A DNA stretch of 64,000 bases from Pempheris klunzingeri. Its lineage: Eukaryota > Chordata > Actinopteri > Acropomatiformes > Pempheridae. Positions 36,500-48,400 of the stretch are shown piece by piece. Every line of letters begins with the position of its first letter. Within the stretch, counting starts at the first letter, position 1. The notes below the pieces were generated by a model. The model saw only the letters and a program-made list of their open reading frames with translations. It ran no database searches and was not told where the DNA came from. The stretch spans positions 15,750,662-15,814,661 of the forward strand of contig NC_092031.1 of the NCBI RefSeq assembly GCF_042242105.1. The letters are read 5' to 3'. The position numbers and the translations under genes are program-made.

Positions 36500-38460
36500 T
36501 TAAAGCTGCAAGCAGCGTTGGAGGGCCCTCGCACCTTCGTGCACGTCGGGGTGTGCAGCGGCTTCGTCCTGTTCCCGGATTCCGACCCTTCAACGCGGCT
36601 GAGAATTTTCATGTATTTTGGACAGTGCATGAAGGAGTTACATGTCACTTCCTGTGTCCCCTATGTGGCGCTAGAGAACAGCCACTAATCACATCCTATA
36701 GTCCAGTATATGAAGTGTTGACTACACTGTGAAAATATCATGCAAATCAAATGATGATTGGCACAGAAGTCTTACTTCCTGTTGCCACAAGGTGGAGCAA
36801 TGACTGCGCCCGCTAACTGGCATGTAGGTGTCTTCATGCTGGGACCTTTATTAATCATGACAAGTTTGAAACAGATTGGATAATGTACACTGAAGAAACA
36901 GCAATTTCCTGTTTCATGGTGAACACGGCGTTGCCATGGTGACATCGTTTGGCGAAACCTCAAGAGCTTCATAAGTGAGCATCATCCATATCTAAGCATA
37001 CCTAGACTATACTATATACTATATCTTGGGAATGTTTTGACTGAATTTGAAGTGGCTGTGGCTAACCTGCTGGGATGGACACTCAGAGAATAGAACGTAT
37101 CACTTCCTGTCACCACTAGGTGGCGCAATGAGTGTAGTTCAAAATTGGTCTGTAGATGTCTTCAGACTTGGACTGTCATCAGACGTGTTGAATTTGGTAA
37201 AGATTGGACCTTGTATAGTCGAGTTACAACACTACGAAATGTTCATGGCAAAGGATCGAAACTCGCCGCGCTGCCATGGCAACGCCTTTGAACAAGGACT
37301 GATAGTTGTCTGTGTGGAACATCATCAAGGTCTTGAGGCTTTTCTGACAAAACATGAGAAGTGTGAAACACACTTGATAATCTACACTGAACTTAGAAGA
37401 ACTTTCTGTTTCATGGCGAGATATGGAAGTTTGACAGCTTGCCATGGGCAAACCGATTTTTAATAACTTTTCATCTTTAATGTCTTTTCTACCAGCTGAC
37501 CAGGTTTGAGGTGGATCAGATCAACCTCCTCGCTTTCATGGCGAACGAGGCGTTGCCACGGTGACAGCGTTTGATGAAACCTCAAGAGCTTCATAACTTT
37601 GCATCATCCACATCTTGGGAATGTTTGGACCAAATTTGAGGTGGCTGTGGTTAACCTGCTGAGAGAGAGACGTCTGAGAATAAAACATGCACTTCCTCCT
37701 GCCACTAGGTGGCGCTATGACTATGGTTCTAAATTAGCATGTGCATGTCTTCAGAGCTGGACAGTCATCAAACAGTATAAATGTGGTGAAGATAGGACCT
37801 TGTAGAGTCGAGTTACTGCACTTTTAATGCTCATGCGAAGGAAAATTTTCTTTCCTGACCAAATTTGAAGTGGATCTGGTCAACTGGCTGGTCTTGAGAC
37901 ATCATAGCGTAAAACATAGCATTTCCTATCGCCACCAGGTGGCGCTATGACTGTGAATGAACATTGACATGTAGACATCTTCAGGGCGGGACTCTTATCA
38001 AACATCTCAAGTTTGGTGCTGATTGGATCATGTAGAGTCAAATTATTAACAACTTCCTGTTTCATGGCGAGACACTGAAGTTTGACAGCTGGCCACGCCC
38101 ACACCGTTAAAGTTTTGTAGAGACCTTTAATAACTTTTCATCGTTAATGACTTTTCTACCAGCTGACCAAGTTTGAAGTGGATCGCGGACTAGTTTGTTC
38201 ATTTATGACCCCTGTAAATTGCCAAAAATGTACGGAAAATCCAATATGGCCGACTTCCTGTTGGGTTTAGGTCATCGCTCCAAGAGACTTTTTTGTACGA
38301 ACCCACCAAATTTTGTACATGCACATAAAACACAGTTCCGGGGCTTGAAATTAGGGGGCGCTATGGAGCCATTTTGCCACACCCATTTGCAAGACTCATA
38401 AAATATGTAATTTTTCACCACGACTGATGCGTGTGCAAAGTTTCACGAGTGCCCTAAAAA
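36500..38460 (+). repeat. Dispersed teleost repeat with repeated CTCF-like cores
   Basis: The left end TTAAAGCTGCAAGCAGCGTT, followed by GAGGGCCCTCGCACC, is the start of a repeat I recognise as common in fish genomes. The body contains recurring blocks of the type ACTTCCTGT..CCACTAGGTGGCGCTATGA at about 36774, 37102, 37691 and 37921. These alternate with blocks containing CCTGTTTCATGGCGAGAC and GAGCTTCATAA. The expected mirror of the left end is absent on the right, so the copy seems truncated there. It has no convincing coding capacity. Boundaries, especially the right one, are approximate. It is probably a non-autonomous element, but its class is uncertain. Confidence 0.7.
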
Positions 38461-39211
38461 CTACATCTTGTTTATTTGATACTGAATAAGCAAAACAGAA
38501 TTAGTATCAATGAGAACAACAGATCAAAAATAGAATTGTACTCAAATTCAATGCAGGATGAATGTTTATTTCTACAAATACATTAGGACGACATGTTAAA
38601 ACATTTGTGAAACTGATAATATTATACAGTATATAAATTGTATGCATGATAATACAGTTGAACAGTTGGTGGATCTTCAGTCGTGTGTTAGATGCAGGGA
38701 AGCACTGCAGGTAAATTACAGCAGCGACTTCAACGTAAGCATCAAGCTAAAACTTTGCAGCACATGAGATGCTAATTGACTTGTTTGTCCTGTTTGTGTA
38801 TTAAAGTCGCCCACCTGTGACAGAGGAGCAGGAAACATGCAAAGAAATGGATTTTTTCTGTCTTTGCAAACTTAAAATCATTGTTATCATTCATTGAAGT
38901 TCTATGACTTATTTTATCTAACATACCCCCGGATGTTGACATTGAATAGGAACAGTGACGAAAACTTTGAGTGCATGATTTTGTTGTCCTTTGATAGTTT
39001 AATTAGTTGCGATTTCTTGGCTTGAAAATGGCAAAAAACAAGACATTTTAGCAAAAGCTGCAAATAGCAACATGTTTTTCCACGTTGGTCCAAAGTGATT
39101 TCACAAAGTGTCCTTGCACAAAATACATTAAGGCATTTTTTTCTTCTTCTTTATGCTTCTTATTATTTTGTATTTACACAATCCTTTTCCAAAGGTTGTT
39201 GAGGCTGATGT
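38461..39211 (-). terminator. vps35l 3' UTR and poly(A) signal
   Basis: On the - strand AATAAA lies at 38570-38565 (TTTATT on the + strand), about 640 bases beyond the vps35l stop (39214-39212). The intervening sequence has no gene and is best read as the vps35l 3' UTR. Confidence 0.6.
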
Positions 39212-42200
39212 TCAGGTGCGGGACTGCAGTGCCAGCCTCTGGACTGTATCTGCCAGGTGGCTCATGTCAGGCTGCTGAGCCCGGTACTTGATGTACTCCA
39301 GAGTCCGAACCTGGAGCAGACAGAAGACACGGGGAGTCACTAAGGCTGCACACTAGGGTAAGAATGTTCACTAGGGTCTGGAGGCACTTTAAGTGTTTCA
39401 AATGTGTGTAGGTGTGTGTGGGTGTGAGGTTAAGACTTGATTTGAATGGTAAAGTTAGAATTAGGTTATAGGATAAGGATTAGTGTTTGGCAATTCGTTG
39501 TGATGGTTAAGGTTTGGGTGAGGGGCTAGGAAAAGCTTTACATCAACTAGTGTCCTCACAAATGTGGAAAGACGAGGATGTGTGAGTGTGAGAGAACTCA
39601 CAGAGATACGAGTCTCACAGTATCCGTGTTTGTGGCTGAGGTTCCACAAGTTGACGGCCAGCTGGCTCAGCTTGTTGTTCCTCAGGTCACCGTGAGCCAG
39701 CAGGACACCGAACAAGGAAAATGCGAGAGCGCCCTGGCGCCGCATGCTCTGCTGCAGAGAGGCGACAAGAACACGTCAATGCAACGCTGTTCATCACCGT
39801 TCACGCAGCCACAAAAACGCGGCGGTGGTAGTGAGCCGCCTCTGCCTCACCTCGTCCCGACTGAGCGCCTTCAGGTGGTCCAGGACCTGTCCGATCAGAG
39901 TCTCACACAGCTTGTTGATCTCAGACAGGAACTTGGGGTCTCCTCCATACAGTGTCTCATTGGAGTCCACTGAGACCAGGAAAAAGATCACATAACATCT
40001 CTCCACAAATGTTCCAACTCAGAAAGATGAAAGTAAAGCTACTTGTCATACAACACTTAAAACTTGTTCATCTAAATGTACACAGAAATTAACGTTGGGC
40101 TGATCCAAAAAGAAGGATTAGGGAGTTCTGCTTTCTGAAACTTGGGAATTTTGTGTTCCAAAAACAAGGGCTCAGAGAAAAAAAAGAATCTTGTGGCCTG
40201 GATTTGTGTTTAAGAAAGAAAACAAAACAAACGTGTGCAGTATTGTGGATTCAGTGTATCACATACATATGTAAGACACAGTGTAGGGCTGCAACTAATT
40301 CTTTTTTCAATGTCAATTTATCAAATAGTTGTTTGGTCTGTAACACACAAAGACATTCAGTTCACTGAAACTAGAGGAATAAAGAAACCTGAACATTGAT
40401 TGTTCTTTTTCTTTTCTTAGACAAATCACTCAAACCAATTCATCGATTATCAAAATAGTTGACGAATAATTTACAAGTTGAGAACTACTCCGTTAATCGT
40501 TAGCTGTACCTTTAGGGATGGCGTACAGGTAGGTTTCCTGGCTCATGGCAGCAAGCAGAGGCAGAGCGCTGACGTAGACCCGCACCTTGGCGTCACTGTT
40601 GTCCTCCCAGGTGTAATCCTGGACCATGTTGAGCAGACCGCGGACAAGGTAGAGCACACCGTGCTCTGGATGGTCCTGCAAACACACACACACACACACA
40701 CACACGAAGATGAGCCTGTTGGTTTGGTACTTGATCTCCTTTCACTCAGAATCCTGACTGGACTATCTATCTATCTATGCGGAGGAATGTGCAAAGCGTT
40801 TCCACTATGGATGACTTTCCTCATCTTTCTGCTTTGAAAGGCAGAGGAAAGGAGACTGATTGTGTTACCGGGACGACCAGCAGCGTAGCCAGGAAGTTGT
40901 TGATGAAGTCAAACAGGAAACACTCAGAGGAGCGAAGCTTCCCCTCCACGCTGATGGAGCGAGGGACCTCCGGAATAATACTGACCGCTGCCTTTAGGAA
41001 AGCGTCCGCTGGAGGTGTGAGGAGAAGGATGGAGAGAGGGAAGAAGGACGCAGGGAATAGGAAGGAGACAAGGGAGGAAGAAAGGAAAAGGAGGGGGGGA
41101 TAACAGAGGAGGAATATTAGTATATATTTTCACTCCTAGTCTAATATGTGAAAGGAAGCAGCTGCCCACCCTGGGAGAGACACTGGTTTGCCAACGCAAC
41201 CTGACCAGACAGCAGATAGAGGCTGAGACGACTGAAGATGCTGCTGAGAGACGGGATGGTGATGAAGCTGTAGGCAGCGCACGCCTGGAGGACAGAGAAA
41301 CATCAGCATTCATGAAATCTCTCGCCGTAGGAGTGTACGGTGGCCTGCAGGGATCGTATGTTGACTCACCCTGACGAAAGCTGCTGTTTTTCTTGAGTGA
41401 CTCCCTCTCATCACCCTATTGGTCTCCATCGCCAGCTGGTTCACCGCCTGGAAGGGACCAGGTGAACATAGAGGATTGTGTGTGTGCGCATGAATGTCGC
41501 ACACAAATTAAAACATAAAACAAACGTAGATTTATACTCACATGAATGAGCTGCACCAGCACTGGCTCCAGGTTACAGAAGGTGGCTCTGGCCTCCACAC
41601 AGAAACTCAACTGCTGCTCAAAGTCACGACCAAAAGAAACCTAAAGGAGACGGACGAACAGATAAAACACACAGTTCCTTTTTTACTCAACGACTGCCTT
41701 TTATCAAATTCACTTATATGACATTTGATGTTTCATCATCAGATTGGGGCATTGTTTCATCTTGGTGGGTATGTAAGTTTCATCATGCAGGTCTGAGTTC
41801 TACAGTACACCGTTTATTGGGACATTTTGTTTCTTATCACCATCAAATCCCATAAAAAGACCAAAACCAACCATCTTACTTACTCACTCACTAGTACGTA
41901 TCGTCTGATTGTCTGTGTTGTCAGAGACAATAATGTTTCTTACTCCTCTCCACCATGAAGCTCCATTGTTGTACATAAATGATTAAAAAACACATAAATG
42001 ACCGTCCTGCTGGTGGACACACTCACAAGAGCGCCAAATGTGTATTAATTCACAGCTGAAAATAGTCCCCAACAAATACAAATACAAATACTATTTTCAA
42101 CTGATTTAGTTTCCTCCCAACTACAATGTCCAGCTGTTCATTCAGCCTTCAAAAGAACATGAAACCATGTATTTGTGAAGTGCCTGGGGCCGAGAGAGAG

Positions 42201-42374
42201 AGAGAGGACGTCAGAACATACCAGATAATAGAAAATAACACCAGTGTTACTTTTAAAGTCTGAGGAGTCTCACCATGCGGATGAAGCCGATGATCAGCAG
42301 AGCCAAAGATCGTTTCTCATCCTCAAGAGTGAGAGCGCTGCAACACAAAGAGCAGATTACTGACTGAAGACTGT

Positions 42375-42436
<62 letters not shown>

Positions 42437-45400
42437 CTACTTGACAGAGTCGTGCATGGTCTTGCAGATGTGCAACATGGCGTTAAGGATGACAGGGTCT
42501 CTGGTGGGCTCCACCTGGTGTCTGCAGGAGACAAACCAACAGATGGAAACAGATTAGAAGTCTAGCTTATTTTTTACAAACCCATTTGTGAGATGTCACT
42601 TTCTTGTCACATAAATCTCGTTGTCCTGTGAAACTGTGAGGTGGCTCTTACTTGATGAAGACCTCCATGATGGATCTGCAGACCTCCACCCTCACGCTGT
42701 CCTTCTGGAACATGTCTAAGAACGGGAGGAAGCGCTCCTGGAAAACAGAAATATTGGGGAACATTGTGACATAATAAAGGTCAGTTGTCACTGAAAAAGC
42801 TTTGACCATGTGCAGTTTGACCTGGTGTTTGCTCACCATAGAGAAGAGCACGGAGAAGTCGTGGAAGTAGGTGAGGATCTTCCTGATCACAGACTGCAGC
42901 TGGATGCAGAACAAAGCAGAACAGAGTCACTACAGAACAGACGGCAGTGGGAGGGAGAACAGTTCACGGTTCAATGGTGAGTTGTCCTGTTGGCCTGCTA
43001 ACCTGAGGATAAGCGTCCTCAAATGCCCGGTCAGGGGTCATGTGTTTGATGATGTCAGCCAGAACGGTGTTGACCTCACGTTTCTGAGAACCAGAGTAAA
43101 AGAGAAAAAAACTTTAAATTCCACACAATAAAAAACGTTGCAACTCCTCTTCCCTCCTGTGCTTTACTCACTGTGAAGTGTCGGCAGGTGAACTCCACCC
43201 AGATCTCAGCACAGTTGATGTAATCCTACAAACCACATACACAGTCAGAACCTGAATTTAAATAAAACATCTGTATGACAGCAGCTTTATGCTCTCAGTA
43301 CCTGAGGACTGCGGATTTTGGTGACAACCTTCCAGGCTTCGTTGAGGATCGTCAGTCTCTCTGATTCTGGAGGGTCGGCGCAACCCAGGCTGCGACCCAG
43401 AGACCCGAACAACAGATGCTGAGGAGAAGACGAGGCTCTTGTTTATGTTTCAAACTGATCTATTTAAAACATTAGCGTTCATTGTATCGCCACATCACAA
43501 CTGTTCACGTCCGCTGACCTTTGGGAAGCCGGCCTCGTCGCAGTCTTTGATCATACCGATGAAGTCCGTGGCTCTGGCTGCTACAAACTCAGGCCTGAAC
43601 GCCCTCATGACTGAATTCAGCAGCAAGGCACTATGGGAAACAGAAAGATGTTGGATCTTTGCAGGGAAAATCTCTGATTTTCATCAGCACCAGAAACCAC
43701 TGAAACACAGCAGCATTTTCTTTGTTGGCAACTGTATTAACCTCTTAACATTCTTTTGTTTCTTAAACTGGATTCTTCGTGAAGTGCTTCCCTAACTTGT
43801 GATCCCTTAAAGACTCAACAATGTCTACAAAGTATCTCAATAATTTGAGATCGTGGCAGAAATACGTTTTTTTTCTACCTGCTGTCCTTTTTTTTTTTTA
43901 TGTCACCGTAAACTTTGTTTATCACCTTGTGACCTCTTGGTTTTCCCAATAAATTTGGTCTAAACGACCACTATATCTTGAAGACTGATACAGATTTAAT
44001 TTCCTATTTCTCTCTGGAGGAAAATTAAAACTCTTGTAGCACATTATCTTTCACAAACAGGAAAGAAGCCTACAAATTAACTTCACGTCATTATTACTGT
44101 ACTCACTTGTTCCCCAGCTTCTTGCATCTCTCCATCATCTCTGTGAGCAGAGGCTGAAATGGAAACACAAGCAGCAGTTTGGACCAAACCCCACTTTTGT
44201 ACTAAAACAACAGAAAGCTGACCATTTTGTCAGCATTCAATAACTGTGAGGAGTTAAAGTTGAACAATCTCCTAAGTGAATTGCGTGCGTCCACGTGCCT
44301 CTGGAGCTCTGTAGGCGATGCACTGCAGGATCCAGTTGATGGCCGGAGAATAAAGCGTCAGGTACTCGGGCACCTCCACCCTCTGAAGGACCAGCTGGTT
44401 CTGGACACTCTCCCCGCTGATCTGCCGGAAAGTGCCCAGCAGGTCGAAGAAGTTGCGATTCAGGCTGTCTTTCAGGTGGGGGGCGACTTCCATGCCCACC
44501 TGGAAGGAGAGAGCACTGTGACTTCTTGCCCTTCGTTTTCTTCAACTGATCATAATAACGGTAAGAACATGACTGCAACTGTGAAACACTCAAAAAAGTC
44601 CAGATAAAATTGATTCATGCTGCTATTTTGTTGGTTAAAGTTACGAACAAGATTTTGATTCATTCAGGATGGACATTTTGTTGACCAAAGAACATTTGAC
44701 ACTGAAAATGAGCCAACAGATAAGAAATGGAGACAGGATTGAGGAGAAAAAGTAGGAAGTGATCCTGTCTCACCCTGCAGAGGTAAGCCCTGGTGTACGC
44801 TGCCACCAGAGGGTCTCCAATCCCTCTGATCATGGCTGTCAACCGAGGGAGCGTCTCCTGAATACCACTGTGGAGGCAGGAAGCAAGCTGTGTTACTAAA
44901 CCTCTTAAGCAGAAGGAACTATTTCATTGGTCCACTGTATCAAACAAAATAAAGCAATAATATCTGATTTAGAAAAGAAAAGTGCATGCTGTGATACAAA
45001 TCTAACTAATGTGCTGAAACAAGTAAAGGCAGAATATGTAAAAAAAAAAAGGTTTTCAGGCTGAATTTACTACAAGTCGACCTGAGGGTAAACCTGGGAT
45101 GCGAAGGCTGACTGATAAACCCCATTAAGGGAACAGGCGGTTAGAAACGTACGTTTTGTTCAGGAAGCGGTTGCACTTGAGAATGGCTGCCTCAACGTAT
45201 CTGGTTGCAGAGGTCAAAGAGTCAGATGTGTATAAGAGGTAAGAAGTGTGGCTTTAGTGGTCAGGGATGTCACGGAGGAAATGAACGTGCGGCATTCCAA
45301 AAAAAACAGGTCAGCACCGAATTAGTCCAGCTTTTCCGAGACAGTCTACGTGTTCTTCCAAATGGAAAACTGATGCTCAAATATTTCCTTTCTTTTAAAG

Positions 45401-48400
45401 GAAAACTTTTAAAACTGGGTCGTAGTTGTACATATTTTGGGTTTGAAATGGCTGGTGGGTGTAAAACGTTTTGGAATTGGGCCAGTAGTTCACTTCCACC
45501 GACAACTGAAAACAGGCAGTGAATAGGCTGCGATGACTTTGGGGCTATTGCGTCTGATCAAAGTATGTCCACTAGAAGTGCTGGTTTTTGCAACTGTCAG
45601 GCTCAGAGTGTTATTCAACGTGTCTGATAACATTACAGAGAAAGACAAGACCTGTGTGATCATTTTTCTTTAACCAAACCAGACACCAGACTCTATTGAC
45701 AGAAACAGTTATCTCATCCTGCATCATGGGAGCGGCTGGTCTACTGCTGCCTCAAACGGATAGTTAGTGTGTGTTGCACGGATATTTGTTGGATTCATAC
45801 TAACCAACAAACAGCTGTAGTGTACAATTACTGTTTCTGTTGATGGAGTCTTGGTGGCTTAGAAGCGAGCGATATGACAGCTGCTCGACTTCAAATAACA
45901 ACCTGAGCCTGTGAGAAACAAGCTTGTTCACAGCCAGTTTTATATGTAACACATGTACAAATAAATTGAGCCCAGGTTTAAAATACGTGAGTTATACTTT
46001 AAGCAGGGATGTAGACTGATGATTTGAAAAATTAGAGTCAGTAGAAAGGGGGGGGTCAACAGATCCATTAAAGGATACAATCTGGGCAGAAGCTCCCTGA
46101 TGGAGGCGATCTTGAAGAACCAGTTGAGGCATGTCTCTTTGGCCGTATCATTCACGTCATCAACTGTGAATGAGTCTGAGGGGGGGGGAGGAAACCAAGC
46201 CATGAACCATGAAACCACTACATGTGACTGAACATGAGAAAGTAACTTACAAAACATCCCGTCAGTACCTGGCAGGGGTCGTGGGTCTGAGCACATGGTC
46301 CAGATTCTATCGTACACCAGCCGACCTGCAAACAAGTGTGAGACTTAAATCAGAAAATTTGCATCGTTTTCTTTACCGAACGGAGAGAAACAAGACCTCC
46401 GTACGCACCGAAAGTGTCGAGGATATCGGTGATGAGGACGAACTTGCTGGGGTAGAACTGGATCACTGAGGTGTCGGACAGAAGCTTAGAGCACTGGAAC
46501 ACAGATCGGTGTTTTTACACAGGAGACAGGGATTTTTTCAGGATTTTATTTTAGGGACGAGGGTTTTTACTGCTGGATTACCTGGATGACGATTTTCAGG
46601 GCTTTGACCTTCTGGTCGGAGGCCCAGGCCTCCTTCAGGGACTGGTTCAGCTCCTCGATGCGGTTGGCGTAATCCTGCTGGGAGAGGTTGAGCAGCTCTC
46701 TCTGGGAACCCTGCACACACAAGTAGGTCCAAAACACACACTCGATTCACTCTGCTATGTTTACGTCAATGAAAACCCAATGAGTTTATGGCTTATTTAA
46801 GCACCAATGGAAACAGTGGAACAAATACCTGTAATATATAAACAGGTTGTGTATGAATTCAAACACAAATAACAGAGCATTTGGTGACCAATTTCATTCA
46901 AGGAGTCTTACAAGCTGGACTTGTAACCCTGCCACACTTGACCCATTCAAGTGTCCTGTACAGGAGAACACACACACACACATACACGCCTGTTCCCATG
47001 TGAGTTTAGAGAGGAAAACGCACCTCCTCCAGATCATCCAGTTCCTCCAGGCGAGTACGAACTTTCTCTGACACAGCTGAGGATCCTGGACTTGGAGCTT
47101 TTCCTACAGTGACAACAAGAGCGATGGGGTCATCATTCATTTTTCAATGAAAACAGCTACCTGCAAAACAGTGAGCTGAAAGATGCTGTAGAGTTATGAG
47201 GGACTGAGAGGAACTGCAGAACCAGGCATTAATTCTCTCCACTCTTAACATATGTGTAACATTGATTATAGCAGCTATATTTTTTTTCCCAATACAATAA
47301 ATACAAGCACGGGTCTTACCTTTATCAGAACCCATGAAAAGATTCTGTGAAGACAAAGTAACTGGATTAGGTTTCTGTCTTACAAAGCAAGACTTTGTCC
47401 AAAGGGCTGATCAGACAAACTCCTTTAGTGACAGAACCACTGGAACCTCACTGCTATGATGGATGATGACTCACAATTGAGAGTTTCTCTGTGGTGGTGA
47501 ACCTGGCCAGGATCTCTCCCCGTTTTGCCAACCAGGGCTCAAAGTCTGGTCCCACCGCCTCTTCCTCCTTCTCCCTCCTCTTCCTTCCCAGATCCTAGAA
47601 GCACAACATGTCTCCTATGAAAGCAAGCTACAGTTTCATGGCCTCTTCGCTTGAATCAGGATAGAAACGCCTCTGCGGCGGCATTAGTGAACTGACCCCT
47701 GTGGAGGCGCTGTGTGGCACGGCGGGGAGCTCACTGGCCGAGGCTGCTGCAAACATGGAGAGGGGGTCGGTTCCATCCAGCATGGAGCTGAGGGGGTCCG
47801 AGGGCGCAGAGGAGGAGGAGGAAGACGAGGAGGAGGTGCTGCCTTTACGAGTCCCACGGCGGGTCTTTGTATCTGTCACCTGAGAGAGTGTTAAACGGAC
47901 ACCTTGTCAAATGTAACGGAAATGTGCTTCTCACAGCATCGACAGTTGATTTCAATGTCTGTTCAATGACAGATTGTGTTGAAGTACACTGATGCAGTAT
48001 TGGGTGATACAACACTGATATCAGCAGATGGTCTACCATGATGGGTTTGAGGGGATGGTAGTCTCCAAACTCGACCGGAGCAGCCTCAGGACGACACCTC
48101 TGTAGCTCTGCATCATAGTTGCGCCCACGGGAACGCCTTGTTACACAGCAGGCAGACAGACAGACAGACAGACAGACAGGCAGACAGACAGACAGACAGA
48201 CAGGACACCAGAGCAGGTTCAGCTCTTTCTACTTCCAGTCACCATGTGGGCTCACACAGACAGCCTGAGGAGTCTGAACACTCACTGTGGTTTAGCAGCT
48301 GTGGAGAGCATGCAGTGCATTTGCATTGTATTTTGGTGTGTGTGTGTGTGTGTGTGTGTGTGTCCTCATGTCTGTACATTTAAATCTAAATTACCTGAAT

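Noticed and set aside
37047-37463. 138-codon + strand frame
   Set aside because: It lies within the dispersed repeat at 36.5-38.5 kb, with no protein family recognised.
47628-47879. Longer vps35l exon 3 running to the stop after ..EEAMKL
   Set aside because: Its only downstream donor gives the wrong phase for exon 4. The donor at 47696 (GGG/GTCAGT) keeps frame and alignment.
48152-48204. CRISPR-like short repeats
   Set aside because: This is a plain CAGA tetramer microsatellite without spacers, in a vertebrate intron.
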